Source: an uncultured Oscillospiraceae bacterium
GTDB taxonomy: Bacteria; Bacillota; Clostridia; Oscillospirales; Oscillospiraceae
Length of the DNA: 18,979 nucleotides
Direction of reading: 5' to 3'
NCBI GenBank assembly: GCA_934591725.1
Contig: CAKTPR010000039.1
Span: 1 to 18,979, forward strand
Under the pieces are notes generated by a model. It saw only the letters and a program-made list of their open reading frames with translations, was not told the origin of the DNA and did not search any database. The translations under genes were made by a program, and so were the position numbers. Below are positions 1 to 6,303 of the stretch, piece after piece. Numbering within the stretch: position 1 is the first letter of the stretch; the number at the start of each line of letters is the position of its first letter.

Positions 1-80
1 GCCGCCGTGTATGACAGCAGACTCACTATGCCGAGCAGCCCGCAGTAATTGAGCAGAGTCCTTTTCTCTTTCATTTCCAT
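1..80 (-). CDS. N-terminus of a putative membrane protein, possibly DUF998-like (runs off left edge)
   Basis: Only the first 26 codons are present. The ATG at 80-78 sits directly behind a GGAGGGG ribosome binding site (81-87), and a consensus-like promoter lies upstream (154-182), so this is a real gene start. The residues visible are a short charged N-terminus (MEMKEKR) followed by a hydrophobic stretch with an LLNYCGLLGIVSLLSY core, which reads as the first transmembrane helix. The NYCG-L-G pattern reminds me of DUF998-type membrane proteins, but 26 residues cannot settle the family. The existence of the gene is well supported; its function is not. Confidence 0.6.
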   Translation of the reverse strand, partial: MEMKEKRTLLNYCGLLGIVSLLSYTA

Positions 81-153
81 CCCCTCCTATGCCGCTTTAC
101 GGCGTGGAACGGCAGTCCCCCCCAGTTGGCGCTCCCCGCCGCGGCAGGTGTAG

Positions 154-182
154 ATTATAGGCTTATATAAACTCCTGCGCAA
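154..182 (-). promoter_or_regulatory. Promoter of the left-edge membrane protein gene
   Basis: On the minus strand TTGCGC (177-182) and a perfect TATAAT (154-159) are separated by 17 bases. Transcription would start near 147, giving a leader of roughly 65 bases that contains a run of seven Gs before the ribosome binding site. The -35 is weak and the -10 is perfect. Confidence 0.65.
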
Positions 183-203
183 TAGCTTTTCTGTAATCTT
201 AAT

Positions 204-238
204 AAAAATTCAGCACCGAAGAACGGTGCTGAATTTTT
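204..238 (-). terminator. Intrinsic terminator after the DUF308/HdeD-like gene
   Basis: A perfect 15-bp inverted repeat (204-218 with 224-238) with a 5-base loop has a GC-rich upper stem and A/T-rich base. The A/T tails on both sides give U-tracts in either direction. It lies 25 bases past the stop of the minus-strand gene ending at 263 and separates it from the promoter of the left-edge gene. Confidence 0.9.
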
Positions 239-262
239 ATTGGTATTCTTTTTAAGCAAGCG

Positions 263-799
263 TCACAGTATCGGCTTGCGGCGGGAGATGCAGGCGACGG
301 CGATAGTGCCGATGCCCTCGAGGATGAACACGAGGCCGACCGTCACGCCGACGGCCACGACGCTGACCCACGGATCCATCATGCAGACGATGCCGAACAC
401 GAGCAGCACGATGCCGAGGGCAAGTATCCAGCCCCAGCCGCGCATACCGAGAGCCTTGAGGTCAAAGGCGCTGACGAATCTGGAAACGCCGGAGAACAGG
501 AGCCACACGGTGAACAGGATGGGCAGGGACATCATCGTGAACCACTGGTTGAACAGCAGGAACAGCGACATGACGACCGTCAGCACACCGTCCAGCAGCA
601 GCCAGCCGGAGCCAAGGATGAACCGGCTCGTCCCGGCGAAGATGACGATCTCGACGATACCGGCAACGAGCATGAGAAGCCCGAGGATGATGCCCGCGGA
701 CATCGCCGCGACGTCCTGATTGCACAGGCAGTAGATACCGGCGACGATAAGCAGCGCACCGGTGATAATGCTGAGAATACGCATTGTTCTTGAAGTCAT
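263..799 (-). CDS. DUF308 / HdeD-like membrane protein
   Basis: A 178-residue, very hydrophobic protein with about six predicted transmembrane helices arranged as short repeated helix pairs. This is the layout of the DUF308 family that includes the E. coli acid-resistance protein HdeD. Repeated features include 'ITGALLIVAGIYCL', 'ILGLLMLVAGIVEI' and 'ILALGIVLLVFGIV', which look like internal duplications of one unit. The C-terminus ends in a basic RRK tail. I chose the ATG at 799 because an AGAGGGG site lies 8 bases upstream; an in-frame TTG at 817 overlaps that site and is unlikely. The gene is monocistronic, with its own promoter (834-861) and terminator (204-238). Family assignment is fairly firm. 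The biochemical role of Firmicute members is not established, and acid resistance should not be assumed. Confidence 0.85.
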   Translation of the reverse strand: MTSRTMRILSIITGALLIVAGIYCLCNQDVAAMSAGIILGLLMLVAGIVEIVIFAGTSRFILGSGWLLLDGVLTVVMSLFLLFNQWFTMMSLPILFTVWLLFSGVSRFVSAFDLKALGMRGWGWILALGIVLLVFGIVCMMDPWVSVVAVGVTVGLVFILEGIGTIAVACISRRKPIL

Positions 800-833
800 T
801 GAAAAGACCCCTCTCAATAATTATTTTAATAAA

Positions 834-861
834 AGTATACTCATGTCCCGCAAAATGTCAA
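834..861 (-). promoter_or_regulatory. Strong sigma-A-type promoter of the DUF308 gene
   Basis: On the minus strand a perfect TTGACA (856-861) and TATACT (834-839) are separated by 16 bases, followed by an AT-rich start region and the gene's ribosome binding site (808-815). The transcript leader would be about 30 bases. This suggests strong expression independent of the kinase gene upstream. Confidence 0.85.
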
Positions 862-889
862 GCCCATCGGCGTGTGATGCGAGCACCAC

Positions 890-940
890 ATGGCTCTCCC
901 TTTGGGAGAGGTGGCCGAGCGCAGCGAGGACGGAGAGGGC
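890..940. repeat. Short hairpin-type intergenic repeat (copy A)
   Basis: The segment begins with a 7-bp perfect hairpin (CTCTCCC 894-900, TTT loop, GGGAGAG 904-910). It continues into a GC-rich stretch containing GGCCGAGCGCAGCGAGGAC and ends in GGAGAGGG. The same architecture, a CTCC/GGAG hairpin followed by a GC-rich second module and a closing GAGGGG, occurs at 16148-16192. It resembles the dispersed palindromic intergenic elements common in gut Clostridia; that link is from memory and not verified. It sits between the kinase stop codon and the DUF308 promoter. Confidence 0.5.
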
Positions 941-957
941 ACCTGCGCGCCGAGCCT

Positions 958-1890
958 TCAGCTTTCGACCTCGATATCCAGCCCAAGCTCACGCGGACGG
1001 AAGCGCGGGCAGACGTTTTCGGACGCCGTTATGACGGACGCGGCAAGCCGGGTCCCAATCTCGACGGCCTCGCGCATGGACTTCTTATATGTCAGGCCGA
1101 TGGCAACACCCGCGCAGAACGCGTCTCCCGCGCCGGTCGTGTCGCGCACGGTGACCTTCTGCGCCGGGTACACGCCCTTGTCGCCGTGCATATCTGCGTA
1201 CACCGCGCCGCGGCTGCCCATCGTGACGACCATCGACGGTATCTGCGCGCTGATGACGCGGCGGGAAAGATCGTCGCACAGCTCATCGGGGCTCATGTCG
1301 GAAAAATCGCTGACGAAGAGTATGCCCGCCTCCTGCTGGTTGCAGACGAAGCAGTCGATAGACTGGAGAAAGTCGCGCCGCTGGGTGGCGATGCTCATGT
1401 TCGCGACCACGGCGTAGACCGGCTTGTGGTACTTCTCGGCGTAGCGGAACACGCGCTTTACTATCTCCTTGTCGATGTCGATCTCCATGATGATGCTGTC
1501 GGCATTACGGAAGATCTCATCGCCCTTTTCATCAAGCATCTCGCATATTGGGCTGAGATCAGGGCGCTTGGATATCGATCCCGCGATATCGCCCATGTTG
1601 TTGAACACTGCCAGCCACATACCCATCCCGTCCTTGACGCGGCGGATATAGTCGGTGTTCACCTTGTGGTTGCGCAGCTTGCTTATGACCTCTTCGCCCT
1701 CAGCCGTGTCGTCGACAAGGCTGACGAAGGTGGGGCGCAGCTCGATATTGGCGATGTCCTCCGCAACGTTGCGCCCGACTCCGCCGTGAACTATCTCGAC
1801 CTTACCGGCGTTGCGCCCGGTCGGGATGTACTGATCCTCCGGAAAACCCTTGACGTCGACAAACACCGCGCCTACTACAACTATCGCCAT
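958..1890 (-). CDS. PfkB-family (ribokinase-like) carbohydrate or nucleoside kinase
   Basis: A 310-residue cytoplasmic protein, the usual length for ribokinase-fold sugar kinases that transfer phosphate from ATP to a sugar or nucleoside hydroxyl. The N-terminal substrate-side motif GGVGRN is at residues 36-41. The second PfkB signature, DTTGAGD, is at 250-256, with the catalytic-base Asp and anion-hole glycines intact and an AFCAG continuation. The GGVGRNVA form of the first motif is reminiscent of pseudouridine kinase (PsuK), but no psuG glycosidase lies next door, so the substrate stays open. The start at 1890 is supported by GGGAGG 7 bases upstream (1898-1903); an in-frame upstream start lacks such a site. 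The gene has its own promoter at 1917-1945 and no operon partner. Family is confident; substrate is unknown. Confidence 0.9.
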   Translation of the reverse strand: MAIVVVGAVFVDVKGFPEDQYIPTGRNAGKVEIVHGGVGRNVAEDIANIELRPTFVSLVDDTAEGEEVISKLRNHKVNTDYIRRVKDGMGMWLAVFNNMGDIAGSISKRPDLSPICEMLDEKGDEIFRNADSIIMEIDIDKEIVKRVFRYAEKYHKPVYAVVANMSIATQRRDFLQSIDCFVCNQQEAGILFVSDFSDMSPDELCDDLSRRVISAQIPSMVVTMGSRGAVYADMHGDKGVYPAQKVTVRDTTGAGDAFCAGVAIGLTYKKSMREAVEIGTRLAASVITASENVCPRFRPRELGLDIEVES

Positions 1891-1916
1891 GAGAATACCT
1901 CCCGCGCTTTTTTGAC

Positions 1917-1945
1917 ATTTTACCATAGCCCCCGCGTTTATTCAA
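1917..1945 (-). promoter_or_regulatory. Promoter of the PfkB-family kinase gene
   Basis: On the minus strand TTGAAT (1940-1945) and TAAAAT (1917-1922) are separated by exactly 17 bases, with the ribosome binding site about 15-20 bases downstream. The inferred leader is short, about 20 bases. Confidence 0.65.
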
Positions 1946-2002
1946 CGCCGAATGACGAAAAGGAGCCGCCGTTTTATTTACACTTCGTTATCAATTGACC
2001 GC

Positions 2003-2031
2003 TTGAATGTGCCGCTGCATGGTGCTATTAT
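2003..2031 (+). promoter_or_regulatory. Promoter of the MATE transporter gene
   Basis: TTGAAT (2003-2008), a 17-base spacer and TATTAT (2026-2031) lie about 36 bases ahead of the chosen ATG. It is divergent from the kinase promoter, and the two -35 boxes are about 57 bases apart. No repressor gene sits alongside and no clear operator palindrome was seen. Confidence 0.7.
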
Positions 2032-2066
2032 CTGATGCGCAAAATTTTCCGCTCAGAGGTGGGCGT

Positions 2067-3416
2067 ATGTCAAAGGATCTCACACAGGGCAGACCGTTCC
2101 GGGTGCTGCTGCAATTCTCCCTGCCGGTCATTGCCGGCAATCTCTTTCAGCTTTTCTATACTCTGGCCGATACCGTTATCGTCGGGCGCACGCTCGGCGC
2201 GCAGGCTCTCGCCGCCGTTGGCTCCACGACGATAGTTATCTATTTTGTCCTCTGCTTCGTACAGGGCTTCACCGGCGGCTTCGGCATCTGCCTTGCCCAG
2301 CGCTTCGGCGCGCGCGACATTCCCGGCCAGCGTTCGAGCGCGGCAGTGTCGTGGCTGCTGTCGGCGGGCTTCGCCGTTATCATAACCGTGCTCTTCTGCG
2401 CGCTTTCCCACCCGATACTTCGGTGGATGCGCACCCCGGAGGACATTTACGCCGAGGCATACAGCTATATGTTTGTTGTCCTTCTCGGCACCGGGGCGAC
2501 GGTGTTTTATAACATGATCTCCAATATGCTCCGAAGCCTCGGCGACAGCCGCACGCCGCTGTTTTTCCTGATATTCTCGGCGCTTCTCAATGTCGCGCTC
2601 GACCTTGTGTTTATCCTGCCGCTCAAAATGGGCGTCGCGGGCGCGGCATGGGCGACCGTCTTGAGCCAGCTGCTGTCGGCTGTGCTGTGTACCATCGTCG
2701 GAATGCGGGACTTTGACGTTCTGCGCACCCGCCGCGCAGACTTTGCCGATTGGCGGCGCACTGCTGCAAAGCACCTCGCCGTCGGCTTCCCGATGGGCTT
2801 TCAGATGTCTGTCATGTGCATCGGTCAGCTCGCCATGCAGACCGGCGTCAACTCTCTCGGCTCCGTTGCCGTCGCGGGCTACACCGCCGCGACGAAGGTC
2901 GATCAGCTCTCCGTGCTCATGAACAACGCCTTCGGCATTGCGCTCTCAAGCTATGTTGCGCAGAACTATGGTGCGGGGCAGTACCGCCGCATAGGCGAGG
3001 GCGTGCGCGCCTGCCTTGCGCAGATTGAGCTGTGCAACGTATTCATGTGCGCGCTGCTGCTCGGCTGCCGTCACCTTGTCGTGCCGCTGTTTCTGGATTC
3101 TCCCACCGCCGAGGTCATCCGGTATTCCGACGGCTATCTCTTTGCCGTCTGCCCGTTCTATGTCGTCCTCGGCCTGCTGATGGTTTTCCGCACCGCCATC
3201 CAGAGCATGGGCAACAGCCGCACGCCGTTTGAGGCCTGCGTGATAGAGTTTGTCATGCGCATCCTCGGCTCGGTCGGTCTTGCCGCGCTGCTCGCGCCTT
3301 ACGGCCTGAGCTATACGGGCATCTGCCTGTCGCACACCCTGGCGTGGCTCGGCGCGACAGCGCTGCTCATGCCGGTCTACTTCCGGCAGATGAAGGCTCT
3401 GCCATTATCACAGTAA
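2067..3416 (+). CDS. MATE-family multidrug/toxin efflux transporter
   Basis: A 449-residue polytopic membrane protein with about 12 predicted helices in two homologous halves, the standard size and layout of MATE exporters. These export cationic drugs or metabolites using a Na+ or H+ gradient. The N-terminus has the family's typical 'LLQFSLPVIAGNLFQLFY' first helix, followed by 'LADTVIVGRTLGAQALAAVG'. The second half repeats the theme with 'VNSLGSVAVAGYTAATKVDQL', and 'RSLGDSRTPL' and 'QSMGNSRTPFE' occupy equivalent places in the two halves. The ATG at 2067 is preceded by AGAGGTGG (2055-2062). An upstream in-frame start at 2007 would lie within the promoter and is rejected. The gene is monocistronic and converges on the acyltransferase gene with a shared terminator. 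Substrate cannot be inferred. Confidence 0.95.
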   Translation: MSKDLTQGRPFRVLLQFSLPVIAGNLFQLFYTLADTVIVGRTLGAQALAAVGSTTIVIYFVLCFVQGFTGGFGICLAQRFGARDIPGQRSSAAVSWLLSAGFAVIITVLFCALSHPILRWMRTPEDIYAEAYSYMFVVLLGTGATVFYNMISNMLRSLGDSRTPLFFLIFSALLNVALDLVFILPLKMGVAGAAWATVLSQLLSAVLCTIVGMRDFDVLRTRRADFADWRRTAAKHLAVGFPMGFQMSVMCIGQLAMQTGVNSLGSVAVAGYTAATKVDQLSVLMNNAFGIALSSYVAQNYGAGQYRRIGEGVRACLAQIELCNVFMCALLLGCRHLVVPLFLDSPTAEVIRYSDGYLFAVCPFYVVLGLLMVFRTAIQSMGNSRTPFEACVIEFVMRILGSVGLAALLAPYGLSYTGICLSHTLAWLGATALLMPVYFRQMKALPLSQ

Positions 3417-3423
3417 CGTAAAA

Positions 3424-3462
3424 CAGCCGTCCCCGGCTTTAACCGAGGGACGGCTGCTTTTT
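3424..3462. terminator. Bidirectional terminator shared by the MATE and acyltransferase genes
   Basis: CAGCCGTCCC (3424-3433) pairs perfectly with GGGACGGCTG (3447-3456), with a few further pairs inside. Five Ts follow on the plus strand (3458-3462), and AAA upstream gives a shorter U-tract on the minus strand. The right arm lies inside the last codons of the minus-strand acyltransferase gene, whose stop (3439-3441) sits in the loop region. Confidence 0.9.
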
Positions 3463-4497
3463 CAATTTCTTCTTTACTGAGTATATGAGCACGGATACTG
3501 TCACTGTCGTGAACAGTACGGCGAGTGCGTACATAAGGTCGCTGCCTATCCATATCGCTTCACTGTGGAAGAGATCCAGCGGTATCAGCTGCACCGCGTA
3601 CAGCTCCATCGATACCTTTCCCAGCAGCTCAAGCGCCCGGTTCCCGAAGCGCAGCTTCATCGTTATCAGCACAAAGCCGAGGGTGAAGAACATATTCCTC
3701 AGCACTGCGAGCGCGAGATGAAACGCCGCCGTCGGGCACAGAGCATATATGCTGTCATACTGCGTGAATATCAGCGCGAAACCGGCAGCGCAGAGTACCG
3801 TCACCGGCAGCCAGCATTTCTTTACTGTCCGCTGAATGCCGCCCTCGTACAGCGCCCATGCCATACCTATCGGAAGCAGGTGCGCCGTGTTGTACCACCA
3901 TTCGCCAAGCCCCGCGCAGCTCCCGGCAATGACATATACCACCCAGCACAGAACCATCGAGATAAGCACCGCCTTCGGCCTTCCGCCGAAGAGCAGCGCC
4001 GATACGGCAAAGAGGAAATACGCTCCCGCGATAACGACAAAGTACCAGAGTATACACAGCGAGTTGCCGCTGTTTATCAGATAGCCCAGCATATCCCCGG
4101 CGGACATCTCCTGCCCTGTGCACAGGCACATGAGCTTGTATGCCGCAGCCGCGAGGAAGAACGGCACAGCCACCTTCGGCAGACGGCGGCGCAGTATGCT
4201 CCTGCCGTAGGATGCGTCTGATGCCAGCCTTTTCATAAGGCCGTAGCCCGATATGAAGAAAAATACCGACACCGGCATATTCCCCAGATACTCGAACCTG
4301 TGAAACAGCAGCCCCGCCGAGGTGTACTGGGCGATATGGTGCATGATGACCGTGACGGCAAAGAAGCCCCTTGCCGAAAGGCAGCTGCGCGATGATAGAT
4401 GATCCTCCCGGAGCGCGCCGGCCGGTTTTACGATGCTGCACTTATACAGCAGCAGCCCGGCCAGCAGCACAGGCAGCAGATCGATCAGTCTGTCCAT
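3439..4497 (-). CDS. Acyltransferase-3 family membrane protein
   Basis: A 352-residue protein with about ten predicted helices, matching the acyltransferase-3 (OafA/NodX-like) family. These transfer acyl, often acetyl, groups to cell-surface carbohydrates. Family signatures are visible early: a His pair at residues 53-54 in 'TVIMHHIAQY' on a membrane helix, and 'SVFFFISGYGLMKR' near 77-90, the usual 'F-FISG(Y/F)' loop. Basic R-rich loops follow. There is no fused SGNH domain. The start at 4497 is only 6 bases after the stop of the lectin-pseudokinase gene and has no good ribosome binding site of its own, so translation is probably coupled. The C-terminal codons form half of the terminator. 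Family is confident. The acceptor is unknown, but the operon partner's lectin domain hints at a surface glycan. Confidence 0.85.
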   Translation of the reverse strand: MDRLIDLLPVLLAGLLLYKCSIVKPAGALREDHLSSRSCLSARGFFAVTVIMHHIAQYTSAGLLFHRFEYLGNMPVSVFFFISGYGLMKRLASDASYGRSILRRRLPKVAVPFFLAAAAYKLMCLCTGQEMSAGDMLGYLINSGNSLCILWYFVVIAGAYFLFAVSALLFGGRPKAVLISMVLCWVVYVIAGSCAGLGEWWYNTAHLLPIGMAWALYEGGIQRTVKKCWLPVTVLCAAGFALIFTQYDSIYALCPTAAFHLALAVLRNMFFTLGFVLITMKLRFGNRALELLGKVSMELYAVQLIPLDLFHSEAIWIGSDLMYALAVLFTTVTVSVLIYSVKKKLKKQPSLG

Positions 4498-4503
4498 CCG
4501 GCG

Positions 4504-6177
4504 TCAGTCGCCGAACTCGCAGATATACCCCATCGTCCCGGAATAGAAAGCGGGATAGTCACTGCACGGATCGTCGCGGTTGTCGTTATATGCCCAGCCG
4601 TTGTTGTTCCAGAGCATCACATAGTCCTCGGAGACCTGATCGTTCACGTCGACATAGCTCGGCTCGCCCTTTGCCCATCTGACAAAGCCGTCCTGACCGT
4701 TCACCCAGCTCTCCTGACCGTTCTGCCTGCGCAGGCCGATCCAGATCCTTGAGATGCCGTTCTGCTCCGCCATGGATATTACCTCGTTGAACTCGTCCTC
4801 GTCATTGATGACGACGAGGTGTCCGCCCAGCTCCTCGCACTTCTGCTGTGCCGCGCTCCAGCTGATGTCCTCCTTGAACACCTGATAGCTGTGCTCGACC
4901 GGAGCCGTGCTCTCAGCCGGCATGGGTGTTGCCTGAGGATCGGGAGTCGCCTGAGCGTCGGGCGTCGTCTGTGCGTCGGGAGAACCCTCGCCTATTTCAA
5001 GCCCTCCCGAAGGAGCCTCCGTACCGTCCTCGGCGACGGGCGGCATGGTGGTGTTTGCGTATGGGTCGCTGCTTGCCGCAGCCGGGGTCACATTGTCCGG
5101 CTGCTGCCGCGCCTGCTGGAAGTCCTTGAGCATTGCGTTAATGACTATCGCCGCCATTATCAGCACTGCGCACAGCACGAGTATCAGCGCCAGCGGCCTT
5201 CTTCTGCGTTTTTTCACCTCTTCGGCTATCTTCCTTTCGCGTTCAGCGTTTTTTGTATACTGCACCGCCGGGGTCTTGACCGGCTGCCTTACGGGGACGA
5301 CCGGCTCAAGCTCCGGGTTCTTCTCCTCGGTCAGCTTGGGGACGGCGGGCGCACCCTGATTCTTGAACTTTTTCGAGAGCATCTCGACCTGCTCGGAGCT
5401 GATCGGCCCCTCGGCAGGTGCCTGTTTGCTCTCGGCTTTTTTCTGTTCGGGCTTCCTGGCATTGGCCTCGCTCTTCGGCGCGGGCTCATAGACCTTCACG
5501 CCGGGCTCCGGCTCCGCGGGAGCTTCAGCGGCAGGCTCCGCTTCCTCCTCGTCGTCATCGCCCTTTTCTATGATGCCGACCATCATCCGCTCTATGTCGC
5601 TCAGGTCGTCGTCATTCTTTTTGAAGATGGCCTCGGCGCTCGGCACGTCGCTGAGGTAGAGATTCTTGATGCAGCTGTCGAGCACGGCGCGCAGCTCGTC
5701 AAGCGTCTGGTACCTGTCGGCAGCCTTGAAGCGGATGCACTTTTCGATTATCTCGCTGAGCCTGCGCCCCGCCGCCTTGGGCGCGGGGTAATCGTCCCCG
5801 CCCATGCGGCGCAGCTGCGCGTCGCGGCACTCGTCCTCCAGCGGAAGATGCCCGCCGCTGACGGCGTAGTACATCAGCATGCCGACAGAATAGACGTCGG
5901 ACGCGGCGGAGAGCTGACCGTTCCAGTACAGCTCCGGCGCGATGAACTTGAGTTCCTCGCCCTCCCACGGGCTTTTCCCGGCGGGGCCGATGGCAATGCC
6001 GCCGTTATCGTCAACGCTTATGTTGCTTGGGTATATACCGCCGCGGCGGCCTCTCGAACCGACCTCCGCCACGACCTTGCGGCAGAGCGCGGAGACGAAC
6101 TCGCAGAGCTCCTGCCGATCCATTCTTGTCAGTTTCAGACCCAGTGCTCTCTCCGGGTCAAATACCGGGTTTGCCAT
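4504..6177 (-). CDS. Single-pass membrane pseudokinase with extracellular C-type lectin-like domain
   Basis: 557 residues in three parts. Residues about 1-180 resemble only the C-lobe of a Ser/Thr protein kinase. The glycine loop and VAIK lysine are absent. The catalytic loop is degenerate (GIYPSNISV at 47-55, lacking the HRD/D), and the DFG position reads IGPAG. The FIAPEL (78-83) and SDVYSVGMLMY (93-103) elements survive, so it is very probably inactive. Residues 185-327 are acidic, Pro/Lys-rich and disordered. A basic KKRRRR stop precedes a transmembrane helix (328-348). An outer Thr/Pro linker with PDAQTT/PDAQAT/PDPQAT repeats (400-417) leads to a C-type lectin-like domain (428-555) with WIGL (479-482), C447 and C553 in the C1/C4 positions, and C538. 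The start at 6177 follows AGGAGG; the ATG at 6234 has no such site. Likely a surface sensor or scaffold (inference). Confidence 0.85.
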   Translation of the reverse strand: MANPVFDPERALGLKLTRMDRQELCEFVSALCRKVVAEVGSRGRRGGIYPSNISVDDNGGIAIGPAGKSPWEGEELKFIAPELYWNGQLSAASDVYSVGMLMYYAVSGGHLPLEDECRDAQLRRMGGDDYPAPKAAGRRLSEIIEKCIRFKAADRYQTLDELRAVLDSCIKNLYLSDVPSAEAIFKKNDDDLSDIERMMVGIIEKGDDDEEEAEPAAEAPAEPEPGVKVYEPAPKSEANARKPEQKKAESKQAPAEGPISSEQVEMLSKKFKNQGAPAVPKLTEEKNPELEPVVPVRQPVKTPAVQYTKNAERERKIAEEVKKRRRRPLALILVLCAVLIMAAIVINAMLKDFQQARQQPDNVTPAAASSDPYANTTMPPVAEDGTEAPSGGLEIGEGSPDAQTTPDAQATPDPQATPMPAESTAPVEHSYQVFKEDISWSAAQQKCEELGGHLVVINDEDEFNEVISMAEQNGISRIWIGLRRQNGQESWVNGQDGFVRWAKGEPSYVDVNDQVSEDYVMLWNNNGWAYNDNRDDPCSDYPAFYSGTMGYICEFGD

Positions 6178-6260
6178 GCTTATCCTCCTGTATAGACTGT
6201 ATAAGTCAAGTACGCTTTGCCGATCATTGGGCATACGTACACTCTATGTCCTGTTACATT

Positions 6261-6289
6261 ATCGTAGCACAGCGGCAGTTTTATGTCAA
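6261..6289 (-). promoter_or_regulatory. Promoter of the lectin-pseudokinase/acyltransferase operon
   Basis: On the minus strand TTGACA (6284-6289) and TACGAT (6261-6266) are separated by 17 bases. The inferred leader to the ATG at 6177 is about 77 bases and contains an imperfect hairpin (6210-6240). No terminator separates this from the RNase gene that stops at 6304, so read-through from upstream is also likely. Confidence 0.7.
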
Positions 6290-6303
6290 CTAAAAATCGC
6301 CCG

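Noticed and set aside
784..1998. 404-codon plus-strand frame across the DUF308-kinase junction and kinase gene
   Set aside because: Shadow of the PfkB-family gene, which has intact GGVGRN and DTTGAGD motifs on the other strand plus a promoter and ribosome binding site.
4921..4990. Tandem repeats (PDAQTT/PDAQAT/PDPQAT codons) as a possible CRISPR or mobile repeat
   Set aside because: In frame within a low-complexity Thr/Pro linker of a membrane protein; repeats are short with no spacers.
4819..6195. A 458-codon plus-strand frame opposite the lectin-pseudokinase
   Set aside because: Codon-aligned shadow without a ribosome binding site or recognisable domain; the minus strand has promoter, AGGAGG and coherent domain order.
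6178..6234. Upstream ATG extending the lectin-pseudokinase by 19 residues
   Set aside because: No ribosome binding site precedes it and it lies inside a leader hairpin, whereas the ATG at 6177 follows a perfect AGGAGG.
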